A DNA stretch of 64,000 bases from Streptomyces sindenensis (GTDB lineage Bacteria > Actinomycetota > Actinomycetes > Streptomycetales > Streptomycetaceae). Location: the NCBI RefSeq assembly GCF_014649035.1, contig NZ_BMSG01000032.1:1-64000 (forward strand), read 5' to 3'. The notes under the pieces were generated by a model that was not told where the DNA came from, made no database searches, and was given only the letters and a program-made list of their open reading frames with translations. This document shows positions 41,976 through 49,797 of this stretch, in pieces. Every line of letters begins with the position of its first letter. The first letter of the stretch is position 1. The translations under genes were made by a program, and so were the position numbers.

Positions 41976-42774
41976 GTGCCTGCTGGATCGTCCGCATGAC
42001 CTCGTCCAGCGGGGCGTCCGTCCGCGCCACCGCGACCAGCACCTCGCCGTCCGCGGTCACGGCGGCCGGGGCGCGCTCGGGCTCGGCCTGGGCGGTCCGG
42101 CCGGCCCCGATGCCCGTCCCGAAGGTGTCGCGCACGATGGCGAAGGCACGGTCGAGCTGGGCCTCCACATCGCCCTGGCCGCCCGCCCGCAGCCAGCGGC
42201 GCAGCACGTGGTTGTGCGCGGTGACGACGGCGGACGCGGCGACCTCCGCGAGCAGCGGGTCGTCGTTGCCCACATGGTGGTCGCGCTCGTCGAAGTGGCC
42301 CAGGAGATAGCGGGTGAACAGCCGCTCGTAGCGGGCCACCGACGCGATCTCGGCCTCCCGGAGGGTCGGCACCTCACGGGTCAGTTTGTAACGGGCCACG
42401 GAGACGGCGGGCTTGGCCGCGTACATCTTCATGACTTCCTTGATGCCGCGGCAGACGGTGTCGAGCGGGTGCTCGTGCGCGGGGGCGGCGTTCAGGACGG
42501 CCTCGGCCCTGACGAGGGTGTCGTCGTGGTCCGGGAAGATGGCCTCTTCCTTGGAGCGGAAGTGGCGGAAGAAGGTCCGGCGGGCCACGCCCGCGGCGCC
42601 CGCGATCTCGTCGACCGTCGTCGCCTCGTACCCCTTCGTGGCGAAGAGTTCCATCGCGGCGGCGGCCAGTTCGCGGCGCATCTTGAGCCGTTGGGCGGCC
42701 GCCCGCGTCCCCGCGGTGGTCTCCGGGGCGTCGGTCGCGGCGGTGGCACGGGGTGACTTGGCGGGCTGGGACAT
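41962..42774 (-). CDS. TetR-family transcriptional regulator (paralogue of the one at 183)
   Basis: 270 residues. The TetR helix-turn-helix (about 45-90) has recognition helix GVARRTFFRHF, then SKEEAIFPDH and YKLTREVPTL, all closely matching the TetR gene at 183. Likely controls the ccr operon through the shared GGCACTCAGTGCC sites. It lies 91 bp downstream of the 3-hydroxyacyl-CoA dehydrogenase gene on the same strand; I find no operator directly before it. The start is uncertain: ATG 42774 is used and ATG 42792 is possible. Confidence 0.85.
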   Translation of the reverse strand: MSQPAKSPRATAATDAPETTAGTRAAAQRLKMRRELAAAAMELFATKGYEATTVDEIAGAAGVARRTFFRHFRSKEEAIFPDHDDTLVRAEAVLNAAPAHEHPLDTVCRGIKEVMKMYAAKPAVSVARYKLTREVPTLREAEIASVARYERLFTRYLLGHFDERDHHVGNDDPLLAEVAASAVVTAHNHVLRRWLRAGGQGDVEAQLDRAFAIVRDTFGTGIGAGRTAQAEPERAPAAVTADGEVLVAVARTDAPLDEVMRTIQQALKDR

Positions 42775-42865
42775 GGCATGAACGTAACGCATCGGTGCAG
42801 GAGAGCGCGCCTGCGGGGGCGGACCGCCGGAGGGTCCCAGCAGCCCGCCCCACCCGGCTCCCGGG

Positions 42866-44647
42866 TCAGCGACGGGCATATTCGCGGAAGCCGCGCCCCG
42901 TCTTGCGGCCGAGGCACCCCGCGGCGACCAGGTGCTCCAGCAGCGGCGCGGGAGCCAGGCCCGGGTCGCGGAACTCCTGGTGCAGCACCTTCTCGATGGC
43001 CAGCGAGACGTCCAGGCCGACCACGTCGAGCAGTTCGAACGGGCCCATCGGGTAGCCGCCGCCCAGCTTCATCGCCGCGTCGATGTCGTCCAGCGAGGCG
43101 TAGTGCTCCTCGACCATCTTGATCGCGTTGTTGAGGTACGGGAACAGCAGCGCGTTCACGATGAACCCGGCCCGGTCCCCGCAGTCCACCGGGTGCTTGC
43201 GGATCTTTGCGCAGACCGCGCGGACCGTGGCGTGCACATCGTCGGCGGTCAGGACGGTACGGACCACCTCGACCAGCTTCATCGCGGGCGCCGGGTTGAA
43301 GAAGTGCATCCCGATGACGTCCTCGGGGCGCGCGGTCGCCCGGGCGATCGCGACGACCGGCAGGGAGGAGGTGGTGGTGGCGAGCACCGCGCCGGGCCTG
43401 CAGATCTTGTCCATCGCGGCGAACAGCTGCTGCTTGATCTCCAGGTCCTCGGCGACCGCCTCGACGGCGAGGTCGACCTCGGCGAACGCGTCCAGCGAAC
43501 CGGCCGCCGTGATCCGCGCCAGCGTCTCGTCCCGGGCCTCGGCGGTGAGCCGCCCCTTGGACACCGAGCGCTCCAGGGACTTCGCGATCCGCCCCTTGGC
43601 GAGGTCCGCCTTCTCCTGGGTCCTGGCCGCCAGCACCACGCCGTAGCCGGCCTTCGCGAAGACCTCGGCGATCCCGGACGCCATGGTGCCGGAGCCCGCG
43701 ACGCCCACCGACGCCACCGCGCGCCCCGCGCCCGCCTCGGCGCCGGCCGCCGGGGTCAGCGCGTCGGGCACCACGTCCTGGCCGCCCGGGGCGTCGTACG
43801 TGTAGAAGCCGCGCCCGGCCTTCCGGCCGGTCAGGCCCGCGCTGCTGAGCTGCCCGAGGATCGGGGCCGGGGCGTGCAGCCGGTCGCGGGACTCGGCGTA
43901 CATGGCCTCCAGGACCGTGCGCGCGGTGTCGATGCCGATCAGGTCCAGCAGGGCGAGCGGACCCATCGGCAGCCCGCAGCCCAGCTTCATCGCGGCGTCG
44001 ATGTCCTCGCGGGACGCGTAGTTCGCCTCGTACATCGCGGCGGCCTGGTTCAGGTAGCCGAAGAGCAGCCCGTCCGCGACGAACCCCGGCCGGTCGCCGA
44101 CCGCGACGGTCTCCTTGCCCAGCTCCCGGGCAAGCCGGGTGACGGCCTCGACGGCGGGCGGCGCGGTCAGCACCGAGGAGACCACCTCGACCAGCTTCAT
44201 CGCGGGGGCCGGGTTGAAGAAGTGCAGGCCGAGCACGCGCTCGGGGCGCTGCGACTCGGCGGCCAGCCGGGTCACCGACAGCGCGTTGGTGCCGGTGGCC
44301 AGGATCGTGGTGGGGGAGACGATCGCGTCCAGCTCCCGGAACACCTGCTGCTTGATCTCGTACGACTCCGGCACCACCTCGATGACCAGCTCGGCATCGG
44401 CGGCGGCCCGGAGGGTGTCCGCGGTACGGAAGCGGGCGAGCGCGGCGGCCCGCTCCTCCTCGGTGATCCGCCCGCGGCCCACGGCCCGTGCGGTGGACGC
44501 TTCGAGGGAGGCGACGGCCCCGAGGGCGGCCGCCTCGCTGATGTCGATGCCGATGACCTCGCGGCCCGCCAGGGCCAGGACCTCGGCGATGCCGGCGCCC
44601 ATGGTGCCGAGACCGACGACGGCGATGGTGGAGAGAGGGGTGTCCAT
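42866..44647 (-). CDS. 3-Hydroxybutyryl-CoA dehydrogenase, tandem-duplicated fusion
   Basis: 593 residues made of two complete 3-hydroxyacyl-CoA dehydrogenase units. The first (about 1-290) has VVGLGTMGAGIAEVLA and GLHFFNPAPAMKLVEVV; the second (about 310-593) has GVAGSGTMASGIAEVFAKAG and GMHFFNPAPAMKLVEVV. Both keep the His-Glu catalytic pair region and the GRGFY/GRGFREY ends. It should interconvert acetoacetyl-CoA and 3-hydroxybutyryl-CoA, feeding crotonyl-CoA to Ccr. Most relatives have one unit of ~285 residues. ATG 44647. Confidence 0.9.
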   Translation of the reverse strand: MDTPLSTIAVVGLGTMGAGIAEVLALAGREVIGIDISEAAALGAVASLEASTARAVGRGRITEEERAAALARFRTADTLRAAADAELVIEVVPESYEIKQQVFRELDAIVSPTTILATGTNALSVTRLAAESQRPERVLGLHFFNPAPAMKLVEVVSSVLTAPPAVEAVTRLARELGKETVAVGDRPGFVADGLLFGYLNQAAAMYEANYASREDIDAAMKLGCGLPMGPLALLDLIGIDTARTVLEAMYAESRDRLHAPAPILGQLSSAGLTGRKAGRGFYTYDAPGGQDVVPDALTPAAGAEAGAGRAVASVGVAGSGTMASGIAEVFAKAGYGVVLAARTQEKADLAKGRIAKSLERSVSKGRLTAEARDETLARITAAGSLDAFAEVDLAVEAVAEDLEIKQQLFAAMDKICRPGAVLATTTSSLPVVAIARATARPEDVIGMHFFNPAPAMKLVEVVRTVLTADDVHATVRAVCAKIRKHPVDCGDRAGFIVNALLFPYLNNAIKMVEEHYASLDDIDAAMKLGGGYPMGPFELLDVVGLDVSLAIEKVLHQEFRDPGLAPAPLLEHLVAAGCLGRKTGRGFREYARR

Positions 44648-45008
44648 CACGGGACTCCAGGGTGAGTGACGACTGTGGGAGCACAGCGCGCGCGGCGATG
44701 AGGGAGCGGCGCGTGGTGTACGGAAGCTGCGTGTCGTGGAGCGCGGGGCCGGGGCGCGAGGAGCGCGCGCCCGGCCGTGAGGGGTGACGGACTCTGTCCC
44801 GGAGTCACGTCGCACGTAAAGCCGAACCGACAAGCACTCCGGGTGGCTGCGTCACCAGGCCACCGGAGCCTGCGGGGGAGTGTGCCCCGCTCAGATGAGA
44901 TTAACCGGCGAGTAACGAGCGCGCCACCCCTGGGTTCGTGTGCCCTGGGCCACACGGGCTCGGCCGTCCCGCCCCGTACGGAGCGTGCCCGTCGATACGC
45001 TGAGCGTC
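44648..45008. other. Divergent intergenic region, no gene seen
   Basis: 361 bp between the 3-hydroxyacyl-CoA dehydrogenase and the HEAT-repeat gene. It contains an imperfect AT-rich palindrome TTAACCGGCGAGTAA (44901-44915), resembling acyl-CoA-responsive TetR sites in shape, and no copy of GGCACTCAGTGCC. No RNA gene recognised. Confidence 0.5.
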
Positions 45009-45593
45009 ATGGATGACGTCATGGACGAGGAGTTCCGTTCCCTTGTGGACCGGCTGGAGACCGAGGCGGCCGGATCGCCGCGGTACGCCCGGCTCGTCGC
45101 CGCCGAGGACCCCGAGGAGCTGGCCCGGGTCCTGGTGGAGCCGCACCAGCCCCTGTGGGCGCGCGAGATAGCCGCCTTCCGGCTCGGCTGCGCGGGCGAC
45201 CGGCGGGCGTTCGAGGCGCTGGTGCTCCTGCTCAACCACCGCGACCCCGAACGCTGTGTCTCCGCCGCCCACGCCCTGGCCCGCCTGAACGACCCCCGTA
45301 CACCCCGGGCCGCCGCGGCGCTCGCCACCAACGCCCTGCGCACCGCCTACGCCCTGCACCCGGTGCGCCTGCTCACCGACCTGCGGGCCCCCGAGTCGGT
45401 GCCCGCCCTCGTCGCCACCCTGCAACGCCTGCTGGCCCCGGGCGAACCCCACTGGCGCGTCGCCCTGGCCTGCGTCGAGGGCCTCGGACGGCTCGCCGAC
45501 GAACAGGCCCGCCCGGTCCTCACGGCGGCCCTCCCGCATCCACGGCTCGGCGCGGCAGCGGCGGCGGCGCTCAGCCGACTGCCGGGGGAGTGA
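45009..45593 (+). CDS. HEAT-repeat protein
   Basis: 194 residues, nearly all helical, with repeated hydrophobic helix pairs such as LWAREIAAFRLGCAGDRRAF and ERCVSAAHALARLNDPRTPR, the usual spacing of HEAT/PBS-lyase-like repeats (about 30 residues). Probably a protein-binding scaffold; partner unknown. ATG 45009 gives MDDVMDEEF. Confidence 0.75.
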   Translation: MDDVMDEEFRSLVDRLETEAAGSPRYARLVAAEDPEELARVLVEPHQPLWAREIAAFRLGCAGDRRAFEALVLLLNHRDPERCVSAAHALARLNDPRTPRAAAALATNALRTAYALHPVRLLTDLRAPESVPALVATLQRLLAPGEPHWRVALACVEGLGRLADEQARPVLTAALPHPRLGAAAAAALSRLPGE

Positions 45594-45690
45594 GCGGGCG
45601 GATGGGCGGAGGAGTGAGCGGGCGGACGTAACGCACTTCCGTCACCAGGGCCCCGCCCGCCATGCGTCACCAGGGTCCCGGCCGCCACGA
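45587..45690. repeat. Two short tandem duplications after the HEAT gene
   Basis: GGAGTGAGCGGGCGGA occurs at 45587-45602 and 45611-45626 (24-bp period), the first copy spanning the stop codon. GTCACCAGGG occurs at 45641 and 45666 within a 25-bp imperfect duplication. Confidence 0.6.
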
Positions 45691-45721
45691 AGGTGTCCTC
45701 GCCGCCGTCCGTCTCCCCGGC

Positions 45722-47308
45722 TCAGGGGCGGAAGCCGAGCAGGCCGTGCAGGCGGCTGCCCTTGCTGTTGTCCACCGACTGGGCCGCCGCCTTCTCGGCG
45801 GGCAGCGGCTTCGGCTCCGGCAGGGCGGCGCAGACCGCGTCCACCTCGCCCCGGCCGCGCGGGACCGTGCCGTCGGTCAGATAGGCCGTCAGATGCTTGT
45901 CCAGGCAGTCGTTGCCGCTCAGGGTGATGCCGTGGTTGCCGCCGCCCTCCTCCACGACGAGGCTGGAGCCCTTGAGCTTGCGGTGCATGCTGACCGCGCC
46001 GCCGTACGGAGTCGCCGCGTCGTCCGTGGCCTGGAGGATGAGCGCCGGGGGCAGCTGCCGGTTGTGCACCGGCAGGGGCCGCAGCGGAGGCACCGGCCAG
46101 TTCGCGCACGGCGCGTTGTACCAGGTGTTGTTCCAGGTCATGAACGGCGCCTTCTTGTGGATCCGGCGGCTGTCGTTGCGCCAGGTGCTCCAGTGCTCGG
46201 GCCAGCCGGCGTCACGGCACTGGACGGCCGTGTAGACCGAGTAGCCGTTGTCGCCGCTCGCGTCGACCGCGCCGAAGTTCTCGTACACCTCGACCAGCGC
46301 CTCGGCGTCCCGGTCCTTCACGTACGCGGCGAACGCCTCGGCGAGGTAGGGCCAGTAGCCGTTGTAGTAGCCGCCGGGCAGGAAGGCGTCCTCCAGTTCG
46401 CTCGCGCCGACCGTGCCGCCCGCGGGCTTCCGCGCCACGTCCGCCCGCATCCGGTACCAGGCGGCCTCGACCCGCGCGGGGTCGGTGCCCAGACCGTACG
46501 CGGCGTCGTTCTTCGCGACCCAGGCGGCGAAGGCCTTGTGCCGGTCGTCGAAGGCGTAGTCCTGGCCGAGGTTGCCCTCGTACCAGACGTCGTCCGGGTC
46601 GACGACCGAGTCCAGCACCAGTCGGCGCACGCGTTCCGGGTACAGCTTGGCGTAGACCGCGCCGAGGTAGGTGCCGTAGGAGTAGCCGAAGTAGTTGAGC
46701 TGCCGGGAGCCCAGCGCCCGGCGGATCACGTCGAGGTCCTCGGCCGCGCTGACCGTGTCCATGTACGGCAGCACGTCCCCGTGCTTCTCGCCGCAGGCCC
46801 GGGCGAAGGACTCGGCCCGGTCGCGGTTGATCCGCTCCGCCCGGTAGGACGTCGGCACCGAGTCGGGGCGCACCGGATCGAAGTGCCCGGGCAGGCAGTT
46901 CAGGGCGGGCGTGCTCTTGCCGACGCCGCGCGGGTCGAAGCCGATCACGTCGTACTGCGCGGCCACCTTCTTCGGCAGCGAGGACGCCACGAACCCGGCC
47001 ATGGACAGGCCGCTGCCGCCCGGGCCGCCCGGGTTGACCAGCAGCGGGCCCTGGAAGGTCTTCGCGGTGTGCGGGACGCGGGACAGGGCGAGCGTGATCT
47101 GACGGCCCGACGGGCGGCGGTGGTCCAGCGGGGCGCGGACCTTCGCGCACTGGAGCGTCGGGTAGCTCTCGGTCGGACAGTCGGTCCACTTCAGTTTCGG
47201 GGCGGGCGGCGTGCTCGCCGGGGTGGCGGCGGCCGGGCCGGGCGCGGCGGTCAGCAGACCGGCGACGGTCGCGCCGACGGCGACCAGAATTCCTGCACGT
47301 TTCGTCAT
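45722..47308 (-). CDS. Secreted alpha/beta-hydrolase peptidase, tripeptidyl aminopeptidase-like
   Basis: 528 residues with a Sec signal (about 1-28). LVNPGGPGGSGL is the oxyanion-hole block of the Streptomyces SlpD/Tap family, YFGYSYGTYLG the nucleophile elbow (Ser), and GGGNHGITL the catalytic His. A TAP-like C-terminal domain follows. It releases N-terminal tripeptides or similar from proteins outside the cell. ATG 47308 has GGGAGG upstream. Confidence 0.88.
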   Translation of the reverse strand: MTKRAGILVAVGATVAGLLTAAPGPAAATPASTPPAPKLKWTDCPTESYPTLQCAKVRAPLDHRRPSGRQITLALSRVPHTAKTFQGPLLVNPGGPGGSGLSMAGFVASSLPKKVAAQYDVIGFDPRGVGKSTPALNCLPGHFDPVRPDSVPTSYRAERINRDRAESFARACGEKHGDVLPYMDTVSAAEDLDVIRRALGSRQLNYFGYSYGTYLGAVYAKLYPERVRRLVLDSVVDPDDVWYEGNLGQDYAFDDRHKAFAAWVAKNDAAYGLGTDPARVEAAWYRMRADVARKPAGGTVGASELEDAFLPGGYYNGYWPYLAEAFAAYVKDRDAEALVEVYENFGAVDASGDNGYSVYTAVQCRDAGWPEHWSTWRNDSRRIHKKAPFMTWNNTWYNAPCANWPVPPLRPLPVHNRQLPPALILQATDDAATPYGGAVSMHRKLKGSSLVVEEGGGNHGITLSGNDCLDKHLTAYLTDGTVPRGRGEVDAVCAALPEPKPLPAEKAAAQSVDNSKGSRLHGLLGFRP

Positions 47309-47491
47309 GGGGCCTCCCGGAGTGGCGGGACGCGGCGCCGGATCACCGGTCCCCGCCGCATGCTCCCCGAATTCCCTCGCGGAAGGGCCCGTTCCGCGCG
47401 GAGTCGCCCCGTACGGTCACGCCATCGGCCCCACAGGGCCCACCGGTGACCTCAGGCCCCTCCAGCCCCACCGATGGCCTCCGGGCGGCCC

Positions 47492-48532
47492 TCAGAGCAG
47501 GGTCAGCTGCGTCGGGCCGGGATCCGGTGCGGCGGCCGGGGCGGGCGGCGCCTGGGCGATCCGGCGGGCCTCGCCCCGGTGCGCCGGGCCGATCCCGAAC
47601 TCGTCCGCCAGCTCGTGCACCTGACGGGTGATCCGGCGCTGGTACCAGGTGGGGGCGTACGCCCCGCCCGCGTACATCCGCTCGTAGCGCTCCACCAGAT
47701 GCGGGTGGTGCCGCCCCAGCCAGTGCAGATACCACTCGCGCGCGCCGGGGCGCAGATGCAGGACCAGCGGGGTCACCGAGGCCGCTCCCGCCTCCGCGAC
47801 GGCCGCGACCGTGGCGCGCAGCTGCTCCGGGCGGTCACCGAGGAACGGGATGACCGGGGCCATCAGGACCGAGCAGCCGATCCCGGCGTCGGTGAGGGCG
47901 CGCACCACGGCGAGCCGGCGTTCGGGGGAGGGGGTCCCCGGCTCGACCGTCCGCCACAGCTCCCGGTCGGTGAAGCCCACGGAGACCGAGACACCGATCT
48001 CGGTGACCTCGGCGGCCTGCCGCAACAGCTCCAGGTCCCGCAGGATCAGCGTGCCCTTGGTCAGGATGGAGAACGGGTTGGCCCGGTCGCGCAGGGCGGC
48101 GATGATGCCCGGCATGAGCCGGTACCGTCCCTCCGCCCGCTGGTAGCAGTCGACGTTCGTGCCCATCGCGATGTGCTCGCCCCGCCAGTGCCGGGAGGCC
48201 AGTTCGCGCTGGAGCAGCTCAGCGGCGTTGGTCTTGACGACGATCTGCGAGTCGAAGCCGATCCCGGTGTCCAGGTCCAGATAGCTGTGGGTCTTGCGGG
48301 CGAAGCAGTACACACAGGCGTGCGTGCAGCCCCGGTACGGGTTCACCGTCCATTCGAACGGCATCCGCGAGGCCCCGGGCACCCGGTTCAGGATCGAACG
48401 GGCCCGGATCTCGTGGAAGGTGATCCCTCGGAACTCCGGGGTGTCGAACGTGCGCGTGGTCACCGCGTCCGCGGCGAAGAGCGCGCTGTCCCCGGTCGTC
48501 GAGTTCTTCTCGACCAGATTGTCCCAGCGCAT
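47492..48532 (-). CDS. Rv2578c-family radical SAM protein (SplB-like)
   Basis: 346 residues. NPYRGCTHACVYCFAR holds the CxxxCxxC iron-sulphur cluster that binds SAM; GTNVDCYQRAEGRYRLMPGI and SVGFTDRELW are conserved in the COG1533 group that includes spore photoproduct lyase. The reaction of this subgroup is not established. ATG 48532 has GGAGG upstream. A LexA-type palindrome lies 34 bp before the start, suggesting DNA-damage control. Confidence 0.85.
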   Translation of the reverse strand: MRWDNLVEKNSTTGDSALFAADAVTTRTFDTPEFRGITFHEIRARSILNRVPGASRMPFEWTVNPYRGCTHACVYCFARKTHSYLDLDTGIGFDSQIVVKTNAAELLQRELASRHWRGEHIAMGTNVDCYQRAEGRYRLMPGIIAALRDRANPFSILTKGTLILRDLELLRQAAEVTEIGVSVSVGFTDRELWRTVEPGTPSPERRLAVVRALTDAGIGCSVLMAPVIPFLGDRPEQLRATVAAVAEAGAASVTPLVLHLRPGAREWYLHWLGRHHPHLVERYERMYAGGAYAPTWYQRRITRQVHELADEFGIGPAHRGEARRIAQAPPAPAAAPDPGPTQLTLL

Positions 48533-48565
48533 GGACGCCTCCTCGGTAGCACTCCCCGCAGAATA

Positions 48566-48577
48566 GAACATGTGTTC
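48566..48577. promoter_or_regulatory. LexA/SOS-box-like palindrome
   Basis: GAACATGTGTTC matches GAAC-N4-GTTC, the core of Gram-positive LexA boxes, and is a perfect inverted repeat around its centre. It stands between the radical SAM gene and the VOC gene and is nearer the former. Confidence 0.6.
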
Positions 48578-48655
48578 CCTTGATCGTGCGAGGCGAGCCG
48601 ACCCTCTAGCGTGTGGGCCCTGGACGAGCCGCTACCGGACCGGGAGGCCCCGACC

Positions 48656-49048
48656 ATGGCCAGCAAGTTCACCGAGCTCGCGATCGACTGCGCCGACCCC
48701 ATGGGCCTGGCCCGCTTCTGGTGCGCGGTCCTCGACTACGAGGTGCAGGACGTGGAGGAGGGGGAGGAGGTCGTCGCCATCGGTTCGCCCGCGGTGCCCG
48801 AGGGGAAGAGGCGCCCCGGGCCGGTGCCGCCGACGCTGACCTTCGCGCGCGTTCCCGAGGGCAAGGCCGTCAAGAACCGGCTGCACATCGACGTCAACCC
48901 CACCGACCGGGAGCAGGGCGAGGAGGTCGAGCGGCTGCTCGCGCTAGGCGCCCGGCGCACCGGCATCGCACCGGACGGGGCGGGCTGGGTCGTCCTCGCC
49001 GACCCGGAGGGGAACGAGTTCTGCGTCCTCGCGACCCGCTGCCCCTGA
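48656..49048 (+). CDS. VOC/glyoxalase-like protein
   Basis: 130 residues. ELAIDCADPMGLARFWCAVL and NRLHIDV give the two half-barrels and DPEGNEFCVL is the typical end of this Streptomyces VOC subgroup. Metal ligands are incomplete, so binding rather than catalysis is possible. ATG 48656 has GGGAGG. Confidence 0.8.
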   Translation: MASKFTELAIDCADPMGLARFWCAVLDYEVQDVEEGEEVVAIGSPAVPEGKRRPGPVPPTLTFARVPEGKAVKNRLHIDVNPTDREQGEEVERLLALGARRTGIAPDGAGWVVLADPEGNEFCVLATRCP

Positions 49049-49135
49049 CCCCGTCCGGCCCCGATTTTGAGCGGCCGTGCCCGAGGTGGTTGGCTCAGCC
49101 CACCCCCCGAACCACGGATTGCTGGAGGAACAGCC

Positions 49136-49579
49136 ATGGCGCAGGTCGAGGCCACCACGGAGCGGATCATCGCGGCGGACGCAGAGGCGGTGTTCGACGC
49201 GCTGGCCGACTACAAGGACGTCCGGGGCAAGGTGCTGACCGGGCACTTCAGCGAGTACGAGGTCCGGGAGGGCGGCGACGGCGAGGGCACCCTCGTCCAC
49301 TGGAAGCTCCAGGCGACCAGCAAGCGCGTCCGCGACTGCCTGCTGGAGGTCAGCGAGCCGACCGACGGGCAGCTCGTCGAGAAGGACCGCAACTCCTCCA
49401 TGGTCACCACCTGGACGGTCACCCCGGCCGGTGAGGGAAAGTCCAAGGCCGTCGTGGTCACGGTCTGGGACGGCGCGGGCGGCATCGGCGGGTTCTTCGA
49501 GCGGACCTTCGCCCCCAAGGGACTCGCCCGCATCTACGACGAGCTGCTTCAGAACCTCGCCACCGAGGTCGAGAAGTAG
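49136..49579 (+). CDS. SRPBCC (START-like) family protein
   Basis: 147 residues, a polyketide-cyclase/START fold: VEATTERIIAADAEAVFDAL at the start, a central sheet, and the long C-terminal helix KGLARIYDELLQNLATEVEK. It probably binds a hydrophobic ligand. ATG 49136 has GGAGGA upstream. No functional neighbour is evident. Confidence 0.82.
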   Translation: MAQVEATTERIIAADAEAVFDALADYKDVRGKVLTGHFSEYEVREGGDGEGTLVHWKLQATSKRVRDCLLEVSEPTDGQLVEKDRNSSMVTTWTVTPAGEGKSKAVVVTVWDGAGGIGGFFERTFAPKGLARIYDELLQNLATEVEK

Positions 49580-49797
49580 GAGCCACCGGCGATCGGGGGC
49601 CGGTCCGCCCGGCCTCCGCGCAACGACCGGCCTCACCGGAACGGGTGGTTTTCCCGGGCGGCCGGTTGTGCGCCGTAGCGGCTCCCACCGGCGCATAAGC
49701 CCTCCGCGCGCGCCGCGTACGCCCCTCGTCACGTTTGCCCCGCCTGGCCGCACGATGCGAGAAATGGGCGGCGCAGGTGCGACGAGGGGAGCGTTAC

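Noticed and set aside
44648..44900. A GGCACTCAGTGCC site for the 3-hydroxyacyl-CoA dehydrogenase gene
   Set aside because: I looked for it and did not find it; the gene may be outside the operator-defined regulon.
44901..44915. TTAACCGGCGAGTAA as a firm acyl-CoA-type TetR operator
   Set aside because: The palindrome is imperfect (4 of 6 positions in the arms) and does not match the pathway operator, so it is only mentioned as part of the intergenic region.
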